A stretch of DNA of 54,671 bases, taken from assembly GCA_005778355.1 (NCBI GenBank), contig SXON01000164.1:1-54671 (forward strand), given 5' to 3'. The notes beneath the pieces are model-generated. The model had not been told where the DNA came from. It saw only the letters and a program-made list of their open reading frames with translations, and made no database searches. This document shows, one piece after another, positions 1 to 8,199 of the stretch (position 1 is the first letter of the stretch; each line of letters opens with the position of its first letter). The DNA comes from Pseudomonadota bacterium. Its GTDB lineage: Bacteria > Myxococcota_A > UBA796 > SXON01. The position numbers were made by a program, and so were the translations under genes.

Positions 1-1143
1 CACCACGCGGCCGTCCTTCATCACGATGCGCTGGGTGACGGCCTTGCCGGGCACCTGCTGATACCAGGTTTGCCAGTGCCCCTCCTCGCCGGGCGCGCCC
101 ACGCCCTGGTGTTTGTGAGGCTTGGCCGCGAAGGGGATGAACCCGGCGGTCGTGTACTCGATGTCGAAGAACTTCGCCGAGTTGTACCAGGTGCCTCGCC
201 GATACTTCAGCTCGTCGCCGAGCATCGCGCGGGCCGCGGCGCGCCCCTGGTCGCGCGAGGTGTACCAGATCTGCTCGGGTCGGCGAGAGCCGTCGGGCCA
301 CGTGACGTTGGCGCAGTCGCCGGCTGCAAAGACGTCGGGCGCCGTGGTGGACTCCAGGTTGTCCTTCGTCTCGATGGCGCCCCCCTGCGAGAGGGCAATG
401 CCGCTCTCGGCGAGGAATGCGGTGTTGGGCACCACGCCGATCGCCCCCACGACGAAGTCGACGGGCAGCTCCTCGTTCGGGAGCTTCAACACAATCCTGC
501 CGTCGCGACGCTCAAAGCCATCGACTGGCGTGCCCGTGCGACAGTCGAGCCCGTGGTGACGCACGTGCTCGGCGACGACATCGGCCTCCGCCTTGTCGAG
601 CGCCACCGGGAAGTACCAGGGCTCCCGCACGAGGAAGTGCACCTTCAACCCGCGCAGATGGAGTACCTCCGCCGACTCCACGCCGATCAGACCGCCACCA
701 ACGACGGCGCAGCTCATGCCGGGCTTGGCCACGGCGTTCACCCCCTCGAGGTCGGGGAGGGTGACGAAGTGATGCACGCCCCCCGGGGCGTCGTAGGCCC
801 CCGCCCAGGGCATCCGTCGCGCGGTGCTACCCACGGCGAGCAGGAGGCGGTCGTAGCCGAGCGTGGCGCCCGATCTCAGCGACAAGCTCTTGGCCGCCGG
901 GTCAACACGAACGACGAGGTCGCGCACGCGGTCGAATCGCATCCTGGCGTAGAGGTCGCGGTCGTAGAACTCGGTGTCCTGGAGGCGCATTTGCCCGCAG
1001 AAGATGTACATCAAGGACACGCGCGCGAAGGGATGGTCGTGCTCGTAGGAGACGACCGAGATCTTCGCGGTGGCATCGCGATTCCGTAGGGCAATCGCCG
1101 CCTCGATGCCGGCGATGCTGTTTCCGACGACGACGTAGTGCAT
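1..1143 (-). CDS. NAD(P)/FAD-dependent oxidoreductase (partial, 3' end outside window)
   Basis: Reading the minus strand from the ATG at 1143 gives 381 open codons that run off the window edge, so the C-terminus is missing. The N-terminus is a dinucleotide-binding start (VVVGNSIAGIEAA). A second Rossmann motif (VVGGGLIGVESAEVL) follows in the middle, and then the late FAD motif (APDVFAAGDCA). This order is that of the pyridine nucleotide-disulfide oxidoreductase class I fold found in NADH:rubredoxin or ferredoxin reductases and in the FAD subunit of nitrite reductase. No redox-active CxxxxC pair is visible near the first FAD motif, so a disulfide reductase is unlikely. The electron acceptor cannot be named from the sequence. 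It is transcribed divergently from the PEGA gene at 1250. Confidence 0.88.
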   Translation of the reverse strand, partial: MHYVVVGNSIAGIEAAIALRNRDATAKISVVSYEHDHPFARVSLMYIFCGQMRLQDTEFYDRDLYARMRFDRVRDLVVRVDPAAKSLSLRSGATLGYDRLLLAVGSTARRMPWAGAYDAPGGVHHFVTLPDLEGVNAVAKPGMSCAVVGGGLIGVESAEVLHLRGLKVHFLVREPWYFPVALDKAEADVVAEHVRHHGLDCRTGTPVDGFERRDGRIVLKLPNEELPVDFVVGAIGVVPNTAFLAESGIALSQGGAIETKDNLESTTAPDVFAAGDCANVTWPDGSRRPEQIWYTSRDQGRAAARAMLGDELKYRRGTWYNSAKFFDIEYTTAGFIPFAAKPHKHQGVGAPGEEGHWQTWYQQVPGKAVTQRIVMKDGRVV

Positions 1144-1232
1144 GGGCGACCGGGTGCGGCGGGAGACTACACCAGTTGACCGACCCTGGGGAAATGCGCC
1201 CAGGCGGTGCCTCGGCCACCCCTTCGTGCGCG

Positions 1233-1241
1233 TGCTACCTT
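1233..1241 (+). promoter_or_regulatory. Candidate extended -10 promoter (TGCTACCTT) of PEGA gene
   Basis: TGCTACCTT ends only 8 bases before the ATG at 1250. If it works as an extended -10 element, transcription would begin at or next to the start codon and give a leaderless mRNA. No good -35 is visible at 17 bp spacing. A similar arrangement precedes the gene at 25690. This is inference from pattern only. Confidence 0.3.
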
Positions 1242-1249
1242 CCGGCGCG

Positions 1250-2290
1250 ATGTCCTTCCTGGCCTTCTTCCTGTCGCTGTGGTGCGGAATGGCGCACGCG
1301 GTCGATCCCACCGGCGTGCTGAAGGTGCGCACGAGCGCCGGGAGCGCCGAGGTGTGGATCGACGGCGCCCTCGTGGGAGCCGCCCCGGTCACCAAGTACA
1401 TCCCCGCAGGCAGCCACAAGCTGCGCGTGGTGGCCGACAACTTCGAGCCCTTCGTGCGCACCGTGGAGATCACCATCGACCACACCACCGAGGTGGTGGC
1501 CACGCTTGTGCCCGGCCCCGGGAGCGTGGAGTTCACCGGTCCCAAGGGCGCGGCCGTGTGGATCGGCGGGCAGCGCTACGCCGTACCGGCGCGCATCCCC
1601 TCCCCCGGCCCGGGCAAGCTCGCTTACCAAGCCGAGGCCCCCGGCTTCGAGACCACCGAGCTCGCGCTCGAGGTGGTCAAGGGCCGCAATCACCTCGTCG
1701 ATCTCGTCCTCGACTCAAGCGCCAACGTGCTCGCCGTCAGCAGCACCCCGCCGGGCGCCAAGGTCTTGCTCGATGGCACAGAGGTCGGTGTCACTCCTTT
1801 CAAGATGAAGGCGCTGTCCCCCGGGGCGCACGGGGTCGAGATCCGCGCCGATGGCTACGCCAGCAGCTTTCGTCCCGCCGACAATAACGGCACCGACCGC
1901 GTGGGGATCGAGGCGAAGCTCAGCAAGAGCGGCTCGGCGCTCACGGTCAGCGGGCTCGGCGCCGAGTCGGTGGTCGCCATCAACGGCGCCGTGGTGGGCA
2001 AGGGCGAGACGGTGAAGGTGCCCCTGGTTGAACGTGGCAAGCACACCGTCACCGTGACCGAGGGCGAGCACGTGGCCTCCGGGCTCATCGAGTTCCCGTC
2101 GGGCGGCGCGGTGCTCGCGAAGATGACCGGCGACAAGGTGGTGGAGACGAAGCCGCTCACCGAGAGCTGGGCGTTCTGGGCGGCGGTGGGCGGCGGCGCA
2201 GCCGTCGTCACCGGGGGTGTGGTCGGGGTGGCGATGGCCACGGCGCCACCTGAGCCCGCGGCGGGCGACGTGGTGATGGTGCTGCCATGA
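1250..2290 (+). CDS. PEGA-domain exported membrane-anchored protein
   Basis: The protein has 346 residues. I chose the ATG at 1250 because it begins a short signal peptide (MSFLAFFLSLWCGMAHA) directly before the first PEGA module; longer in-frame starts add only basic, low-complexity sequence. PEGA-like beta modules, with the VxIDGxxVGxxPxT pattern and a closing xxHxLRVVADNFEP stretch, are visible at about residues 20-75 and 158-205. A glycine/valine-rich hydrophobic segment at about 306-330 probably anchors the C-terminus. PEGA domains are surface or periplasmic modules of uncertain ligand. The stop codon overlaps the next gene's ATG (ATGA at 2287-2290), so the two are translationally coupled and probably act together at the cell surface. 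Confidence 0.85.
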   Translation: MSFLAFFLSLWCGMAHAVDPTGVLKVRTSAGSAEVWIDGALVGAAPVTKYIPAGSHKLRVVADNFEPFVRTVEITIDHTTEVVATLVPGPGSVEFTGPKGAAVWIGGQRYAVPARIPSPGPGKLAYQAEAPGFETTELALEVVKGRNHLVDLVLDSSANVLAVSSTPPGAKVLLDGTEVGVTPFKMKALSPGAHGVEIRADGYASSFRPADNNGTDRVGIEAKLSKSGSALTVSGLGAESVVAINGAVVGKGETVKVPLVERGKHTVTVTEGEHVASGLIEFPSGGAVLAKMTGDKVVETKPLTESWAFWAAVGGGAAVVTGGVVGVAMATAPPEPAAGDVVMVLP

Positions 2291-4776
2291 TCGCGCTGCT
2301 CCTTTTCGCGTGCACGACCGACGATCGCACCGCCGTGGTCATCGGGCCTACCGGCGAGGGCGCCAGCTCCCTGGCGTCGAGCTTCGCGGTGTACATCGAC
2401 CCCGTGTCGCCCTACGTGGATGGTGACGGCGTGGCGCTCACCGCCGACGACAACGCCTGCCTCGGCGACTGGGTGCTCGACGATGCCGACCTCGAGTGCC
2501 GCATCTTCTTCGCCGCCACCGAGGCTGGTTTCGAGGAAGTCGAGGTGCAGCCCGGCTACAACGGACAGGCCTTCACCTACTCGGCGGCGGGCTGGGCTAG
2601 CGACGCGCAGACCGTCACCTCGGCCACCTACGGGCCGATTGAGTTCCTGAAAGGTGAAGTTCAACACTTCGAACTTCCGCTCGCGGCGCTGGAGTCCGCC
2701 ATCGACGGCTGCCACGACCTCGCCGACAACGACGGCGACGGTTGGCACGACGCCGACGACCCCGAGTGCGGGACAGGAACCGCCGAGGAAGGCACCGGGG
2801 GCACCGCGTGCAACAACGGCGGTGACGACGACAACGACGGCCTCGTCGACGCGAACGATCCCGACTGCGAGGGCGCGAGCGACAGCTCCGAGCAAGGCCC
2901 CTGTGCCGACGACATCGACAACGACGGCGACGGCTGGCTCGACGCCGACGACCCCGACTGCGCCGACCTTGGCAGCGAGGTGGGCCCCGGCGCCACCGAG
3001 TGCAACGACGGCGCCGACAACGACGGCGACCAGGCCGCCGACAGCGACGACCCTGATTGCGACAGTGCGCTGGACGACGACGAGCTCACGCCCCCTTGCG
3101 ACGACGGCAGCGACAACGACGACGACGGCTGGACCGACAGCGAAGACCCCGACTGCCTCACGGGGAGCGACGAGGTCGGCACCTCGGACTTCGCCTGCAA
3201 CAACGGCAGCGACGACGACAACGACCTCTTGATCGACGCGTCCGATCCCGATTGTAGCGACGGCCTCGACGATAGCGAGCAAAACCGCTGTGGCGACGGC
3301 CTCGACAACGACGGCGACACCTGGACCGATGCCGACGACCACGGCTGCACCAGCGGCACCGACGACGACGAGGGCAACGTCGAGAACGACGGCGACTGCT
3401 CCGACGGGGCCGACAACGACGCCGACGGCCTCTCCGACGGCCTCGACCCTGACTGCAGCGCCGCCGACGATCCGTCGGAGCTGCCGGACTGCGCTGACGG
3501 TCTCGACGGCGATGGCGACGCCTGGGCCGATGACGACGACCCGGATTGCTCGACCGGCGACGCCGAGGTGGGCTTCGGCACGACCGAGTGCAACGACGAC
3601 GACGACAACGACAGCGACCGCGCCATCGACCTCTACGACGGCGACTGCGCCGACGCCTGGGACGTGGAGCTCGGCGGCTGCGAGAACGAGTCCGACGACG
3701 ACGGCGACGGCTGGACCGACGCCGACGACCCCGACTGCGACGCCGGGGGCGACGAGCTCGGGACAGGCAGCACCGCCTGCAACGACGCGCTGGACAACGA
3801 CGGCGACGGCAACATCGACAGTGACGACGCGGACTGCACCACCGGCAGCGTTGACAGCGAGGGTAGCCCCGATGACTGCCAGGACGAGGCCGACAACGAC
3901 GCCGACGGCTGGACCGACAGCGACGACGCCGACTGCGCCGCCCTGGGCAACGAGGTGGCCACCGGTAGCCGCCAGTGCGACAACGGCAGCGACGACGACG
4001 GCGACGGCCTCGACGACGCGAGCGACCCCGACTGCACGGTCGGCTGGGACGACGACGAGTCCGCCATCGCGACCCCGTGCGCCAACAGCGTCGACGACGA
4101 TGGCGACGGCTGGGCCGATGCCCAGGACCCCGACTGCCTCGATAGCGGCGACGAGATCGGCTTCACCGGCGCGCCCTGCAATGACGGCGACGACGGCGAT
4201 GGTGACACGCTCGTAGACGGCCTCGACAGCGATTGCCTCTCGGCCGCCAGCGTGGCCGACGGCGACACCGACTGCAACGATGGCGAGGACGACGACGGCG
4301 ACGGCCTAGTCGACACCGACGACCCGGGCTGCGCCGACGACGACGACCCCACCGAGACCGACCCCGCCGCCGCGTGTACTGACGGCAGCGACAACGACGC
4401 GGACGGCTGGACCGATAGCGACGATCCCGACTGCGTGCTCGCCACCGCCGAGCGCGGCGCCGTGGGCCCCGCGGCCTGCCACGACGGCCTCGACAACGAC
4501 GGGGACGGCCTCGCCGACGCCAGCGACCCGGATTGCGCGAGCGGCTGGGACAACGCCGAGAGTACCACCGGGAGCGACGGCGTGGATTGCCACGACGGCG
4601 CCGACGGTGATGGCGACGGCTGGACCGACGGCGACGACCCCGACTGCGCCTGGCTTGGCTACGAGGTCGGCATGGAAAGCGACTTCGCCTGCAACGACGG
4701 GGAAGACGATGACAGCGATAGCGGGAGCGACGCCGACGACGCGGAGTGCGACAGCGCCCTTGACGCCGGGGAGTAG
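2287..4776 (+). CDS. Giant acidic Cys/Asp-repeat lipoprotein (MopE/TSP3-like)
   Basis: The protein has 829 residues. It starts with a very short lipoprotein signal, MIALLLFAC, with Cys9 as the lipid-bearing residue. After a globular N-terminal part of about 140 residues, the rest is a repeat array. Each unit has two halves: C-x-D-x-x-DNDGDGW-x-D-x-DDPDC, then a spacer with EVG, then CNDG-x-DNDGD-x-x-x-D-x-x-DPDC and a DD-x-E spacer. I count ten two-part units plus one extra half, which is about 42 paired cysteines. The DxDxDG cores resemble the calcium-binding loops of thrombospondin type 3 and MopE-type repeats. The protein is probably a rigid, disulfide-stapled, Ca-binding surface stalk. 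Its start is fixed by the ATGA overlap with the PEGA gene. Confidence 0.88.
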   Translation: MIALLLFACTTDDRTAVVIGPTGEGASSLASSFAVYIDPVSPYVDGDGVALTADDNACLGDWVLDDADLECRIFFAATEAGFEEVEVQPGYNGQAFTYSAAGWASDAQTVTSATYGPIEFLKGEVQHFELPLAALESAIDGCHDLADNDGDGWHDADDPECGTGTAEEGTGGTACNNGGDDDNDGLVDANDPDCEGASDSSEQGPCADDIDNDGDGWLDADDPDCADLGSEVGPGATECNDGADNDGDQAADSDDPDCDSALDDDELTPPCDDGSDNDDDGWTDSEDPDCLTGSDEVGTSDFACNNGSDDDNDLLIDASDPDCSDGLDDSEQNRCGDGLDNDGDTWTDADDHGCTSGTDDDEGNVENDGDCSDGADNDADGLSDGLDPDCSAADDPSELPDCADGLDGDGDAWADDDDPDCSTGDAEVGFGTTECNDDDDNDSDRAIDLYDGDCADAWDVELGGCENESDDDGDGWTDADDPDCDAGGDELGTGSTACNDALDNDGDGNIDSDDADCTTGSVDSEGSPDDCQDEADNDADGWTDSDDADCAALGNEVATGSRQCDNGSDDDGDGLDDASDPDCTVGWDDDESAIATPCANSVDDDGDGWADAQDPDCLDSGDEIGFTGAPCNDGDDGDGDTLVDGLDSDCLSAASVADGDTDCNDGEDDDGDGLVDTDDPGCADDDDPTETDPAAACTDGSDNDADGWTDSDDPDCVLATAERGAVGPAACHDGLDNDGDGLADASDPDCASGWDNAESTTGSDGVDCHDGADGDGDGWTDGDDPDCAWLGYEVGMESDFACNDGEDDDSDSGSDADDAECDSALDAGE

Positions 4777-4815
4777 CGGTCGCATGGGTTAGCCCGCCCG
4801 CCTCCGGAGACGCCC

Positions 4816-6588
4816 ATGTTGACCACCGCCCGTCGTACTCACACCTGCGGGGAACTTCGCCCCGACCACGCCGGGCAGCGTGTCCTGGTGCAGGGCTGGG
4901 CGGCCAATGCCCGCGACATGGGCGGGGTCGTCTTCGTGAACCTGCGCGACCGCCACGGCGTGGTCCAGGTGGTGGCCGACGAACGATCCCCCGCGAGCGC
5001 GCGGGAGGCCGCCGCGGGCGTGCACCTCGAGTACGTGGTCGAGGTGGAGGGCACCGTGCAACTGCGCGCCTCGCCCAACCCGAAGTTGCCCACCGGCATG
5101 GTGGAGGTGGTGGCCGAGGTGGTGACGGTGCTGTCGCGCACGCCGGCCTTGCCCTTCAACGTCGACGGGCACGTGGCGGTCAACGAGGATCTCCGCCTGC
5201 AGTACCGCTACCTCGACCTGCGCCGTCCCGAGGTGCAGAAGAACCTCGTCACCCGGCACCGCGCCGCGATGGCGGTGCGGCGATTCATGGACGCCGAGGG
5301 CTTCGTCGAGGTGGAGACGCCGGTCCTCACCACGGCCACGCCCGCGGGCGCGCGCGCCGACCTGGGGCCCAGCCGGGTGCACCCGGGCCAGTGGTACGCG
5401 CTCCCCCAGAGCCCGCAGATCTTCAAGCAGATCCTCATGGTCGCCGGGATGGACCGGTACTTCCAGATCGTGAAGTGTTTCCGCGACGAAGACTTGCGTG
5501 CCGTCCGGCAGCCGGAGTTCACCCAGATCGACATCGAGACGAGCTTCGCCACGCGCGAGCTGGTGATGGAGCTGGCCGAGGGCGTGGTGCGCACGCTGTG
5601 GAAGGAGATCGGCGGGCACGAGGTGCCGCCCATCCCGGTGATTTCCTACGCGGAGTCGATCCGCCGCTTCGGGCTCGACGCGCCCGACACCCGCTTCGGT
5701 ATGGAGCATGTGGATGTCGCGACCGCACTGCGTGGATCGGGCTTCACCGTGGTGGGCGGGGCGCTCGAGGCGGGCGGCATCGCCAAGGCCTTCGTGGTGA
5801 AGGGCGGCGGCGAGAAGGTGAGCCGCAAGCAGCTCGACGCCTACACGCTCTTCGTGAAGAAGTACGGCATGGGCGGGCTGCTCTACGGTAAGGTCGGCGC
5901 GCCGTGGACCGGGCCAATGGCAAAGATCGAGCCCGAGCGTCTCGAGGTCCTCGCGGCGGCCTGCGGCGCCGAGGCGGGCGACCTCGTGCTCCTCGGCGTG
6001 GGCAGCCCCGAGACGGTCAACCCCGGCATGGGACGCCTCCGCGTGGCGGTGGCCAAGGAGCTCGGGATCGTGCCCCCCGGCTTCGCCTTCGTGTGGGTGG
6101 TCGACTTCCCGAGCTTCGAGAAAGACGCCGAGACCGGCCGCTGGATGGCGGTGCACCACCCCTTCACCTCGCCGCGCCCGGAGTGCATCGGCATGATGGA
6201 CGAGGGTCGCGAGGGCGAGATGCTTGCCAACGCCTACGACATCGTGTGCAACGGCTACGAGATCGGCGGCGGCAGCATCCGCATCCACGATCCCGCGGTG
6301 CAGTCGAAGGTCTTCTCGACCATCGGCCTCTCCATCGACGAGGCCAGGCAGAAGTTCGGTTTCCTGCTCGACGCCCTCGGCTACGGCGCGCCCCCGCACG
6401 GCGGCCTCGCCTTCGGCTTCGACCGGATCATCATGCTGCTCTGTGGCACCGAGAACATCCGCGAGGTGATTGCCTTCCCCAAGACGACCAGCGCCCAGGA
6501 CATCATGTCCGGCGCGCCCTCGCCCGTGGACGAGCGGCAACTCGGGGAGTTGCACGTGGTGAATACGAAACAGTCGCGACAAGACTAG
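4816..6588 (+). CDS. aspS: Aspartyl-tRNA synthetase (bacterial type) with altered active-site loop
   Basis: The protein has 590 residues, normal for bacterial AspRS, and should charge tRNA with aspartate in the cytosol. It has an N-terminal OB-fold anticodon domain (about 1-105), the class II core with the QSPQ loop and FRDEDLR motif 2, the GAD insertion domain in the middle, and motif 3 (FGFDRIIMLL) near the C-terminus. A GGAG Shine-Dalgarno lies just upstream of the ATG. The loop normally reading TPEGARDYLVPSR reads TPAGARADLGPSR: Ala177 replaces the usual Glu, and the Asp-Tyr after GAR is replaced by Ala-Asp. The normally conserved RADRQ reads RAVRQ (Val230). The family assignment is not in doubt, but these changes fall in a substrate-contacting region. 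Confidence 0.97.
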   Translation: MLTTARRTHTCGELRPDHAGQRVLVQGWAANARDMGGVVFVNLRDRHGVVQVVADERSPASAREAAAGVHLEYVVEVEGTVQLRASPNPKLPTGMVEVVAEVVTVLSRTPALPFNVDGHVAVNEDLRLQYRYLDLRRPEVQKNLVTRHRAAMAVRRFMDAEGFVEVETPVLTTATPAGARADLGPSRVHPGQWYALPQSPQIFKQILMVAGMDRYFQIVKCFRDEDLRAVRQPEFTQIDIETSFATRELVMELAEGVVRTLWKEIGGHEVPPIPVISYAESIRRFGLDAPDTRFGMEHVDVATALRGSGFTVVGGALEAGGIAKAFVVKGGGEKVSRKQLDAYTLFVKKYGMGGLLYGKVGAPWTGPMAKIEPERLEVLAAACGAEAGDLVLLGVGSPETVNPGMGRLRVAVAKELGIVPPGFAFVWVVDFPSFEKDAETGRWMAVHHPFTSPRPECIGMMDEGREGEMLANAYDIVCNGYEIGGGSIRIHDPAVQSKVFSTIGLSIDEARQKFGFLLDALGYGAPPHGGLAFGFDRIIMLLCGTENIREVIAFPKTTSAQDIMSGAPSPVDERQLGELHVVNTKQSRQD

Positions 6589-6591
6589 CGA

Positions 6592-7701
6592 TTGTCGCGA
6601 GGCGGCACCATCAGCCTGGAAGACACCCTTTCGCGCTTGGCACTGGCCTGCGCAGCGCTACCCGTGCGCCGGACGGAGCGGCTGGTGCTTCGGCCCTGGC
6701 AGGAGCGCGACCGCGAGCCGTTGGCCGCCCTGAACGCCGACCCCGAGGTCATGGCTCACTTCCCGGCTCCCCTGGACCGCGCCGCCTCTGACGCGATGTT
6801 CGACGAGTTGCGCCTGCGCGCGGCTCGGCAGGGCTTCGGGGTGTTCGCGGTGGAGCACCGTGCTTCCCGAGAACTGGTCGGCCTCGTGGGCCTGGGGCTG
6901 CCCGCATGGGAAGCCCATTTCACCCCCGCCGTGGAGATCGCGTGGCGCCTGGCCCGCCCCTGGTGGGGCCAGTGGCTCGCCCTCGAGGCCGCGCGCGACA
7001 CGCTGCGCTGGGCCTTCGAAGACCTGGCGCTACCGAGGGTCGTGTCGTTCACCGTCCCCGCCAACACGCGCTCGTGGACGCTCATGGAGCGCCTCGGACT
7101 GGCGCGACAGGGGGAGTTCGACCACCCGAAGCTGCCGACCGGGCACCCGCTGCAACGGCACTGGCTCTACGCGATCGACAACCCCGCGGCGGTCACCGCG
7201 GCCCCAGCCATCCTGCCGGCCGCCCCCGCGCTGCCGGCGATCCCCGAGCGTCCACGCGTGTGGATCGACGGCGACGGCTGTCCACGGCTGGTGAAGGAGA
7301 TCGTCTACCGGGCAGCTCAACGCGGGGTCATCGCCGTCACGCTCGTGGCCAATCGACCCGTCGTCACCCCTCGGCACCCGAGGATTGACAGCGTCGTCGT
7401 CAACCGAGGCCTCGACGTGGCCGACGACTACCTCGTGGCACACGCGCGCCCAGGTTCGCTCGTCGTCACCTCCGACGTCCCGCTCGCCGCCGAGCTGGTG
7501 CGTGGTGGCGTGGCCGTAGTGAGTGCCCGGGGGGAGTGGTTCACCCCGTCGAACGTCGGGGAGAAACTCAGCCTTCGCGACTTCTTCACCGACGCCCGCG
7601 CGGCGGGGATGATCGAGGGCGGTGGCCCCGCTGCCTTCGACGCGAAGGCAGGGCGAACGTTTGCAAACGCGCTCGACCGGTGGATCGCGACGGCGCGATG
7701 A
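6592..7701 (+). CDS. GNAT N-acetyltransferase fused to UPF0178 (YaiI/YqxD) domain
   Basis: Residues 20-195 form a RimJ/RimL-like GNAT acetyltransferase: it opens with RTERLVLRPW, has a central GLVGLGLPAWE strand and continues with VPANTRSW and LMERLGL. Residues about 222-369 match the UPF0178 family (YaiI/YqxD): WIDGDGCPRLVKEIVYRAA, then GLDVADDYLV, then VTSDVPLAAELV and a FTPSNVGEKLSLRDF stretch. The two are normally separate proteins, and here an Ala/Pro-rich linker joins them in one uninterrupted frame. The start is uncertain: TTG at 6592, 3 bases after aspS, or GTG at 6664, which would begin right at the acetyltransferase. The substrate is unknown; UPF0178 proteins have a PIN-like nuclease fold but no settled function. 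Confidence 0.85.
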   Translation: MSRGGTISLEDTLSRLALACAALPVRRTERLVLRPWQERDREPLAALNADPEVMAHFPAPLDRAASDAMFDELRLRAARQGFGVFAVEHRASRELVGLVGLGLPAWEAHFTPAVEIAWRLARPWWGQWLALEAARDTLRWAFEDLALPRVVSFTVPANTRSWTLMERLGLARQGEFDHPKLPTGHPLQRHWLYAIDNPAAVTAAPAILPAAPALPAIPERPRVWIDGDGCPRLVKEIVYRAAQRGVIAVTLVANRPVVTPRHPRIDSVVVNRGLDVADDYLVAHARPGSLVVTSDVPLAAELVRGGVAVVSARGEWFTPSNVGEKLSLRDFFTDARAAGMIEGGGPAAFDAKAGRTFANALDRWIATAR

Positions 7702-7743
7702 TGCCCTCGTGGCCCGCATCGCGCCGCCGGGGTGAGCGGAAGC

Positions 7744-8109
7744 CTACTCGCCGACTTCCCAGGTGCCCGAGAGGCCGGCCAGGTCGGTCTCCGTGAACTC
7801 CCATGTGCCGTCGCCCGTGCCCTCGGCGAGCGCGCCCTCGAACTCGCCGAGCAGTTCGCCGGCGTCGGTTTCCAGGGTGACCACGAAGCTGCCGTCCTCG
7901 CAGTTGATCTCGCCCTCGCCGAGCGCAGCGACGGTCTCGTTGGAGATGGTGGTCTCGATCAGCGTGGTGCCGTCGCCCGCGGTCACGGTGATGTCGACGT
8001 TGCCCTCGGCGTCGCCGCTGAACGTGCCGGTGTAACTACCGACAAGATCACACACCTGCTCCTCGGTACAGGCGACGAGCACAAGGGGCAAGAAGACGAA
8101 CGCGCGCAT
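7744..8109 (-). CDS. Small outer-membrane lipoprotein, function unknown
   Basis: The protein has 121 residues, with a lipoprotein signal ending in the lipobox LVAC (Cys14). The mature part is acidic and beta-rich, with repeated GTxxGT/GTWEF motifs such as SYTGTFSGDAEG and SGTWEVGE that suggest a small calycin-like or half-barrel fold. A GGAG Shine-Dalgarno precedes the ATG. I do not recognise the family. It lies downstream of the SPFH gene on the same strand with a gap of about 90 bases, so it may have its own promoter. Confidence 0.75.
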   Translation of the reverse strand: MRAFVFLPLVLVACTEEQVCDLVGSYTGTFSGDAEGNVDITVTAGDGTTLIETTISNETVAALGEGEINCEDGSFVVTLETDAGELLGEFEGALAEGTGDGTWEFTETDLAGLSGTWEVGE

Positions 8110-8199
8110 TGAGTTTCTCCGGGTTGGGGGGGTGGCTTGCGTAGGTAATACGCCCGACCCCTCCCCGCCGGATCGATGAAAGCGCGCGCGTCGTCTGGA

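Noticed and set aside
1855..3342. Long minus-strand open frames opposite the Asp/Cys-repeat lipoprotein (also 2661-3626 and 3633-4568)
   Set aside because: They are antisense shadows of GAC/GGC-rich repeats: Val/Ala- or Ser/Pro-only composition with no domains.
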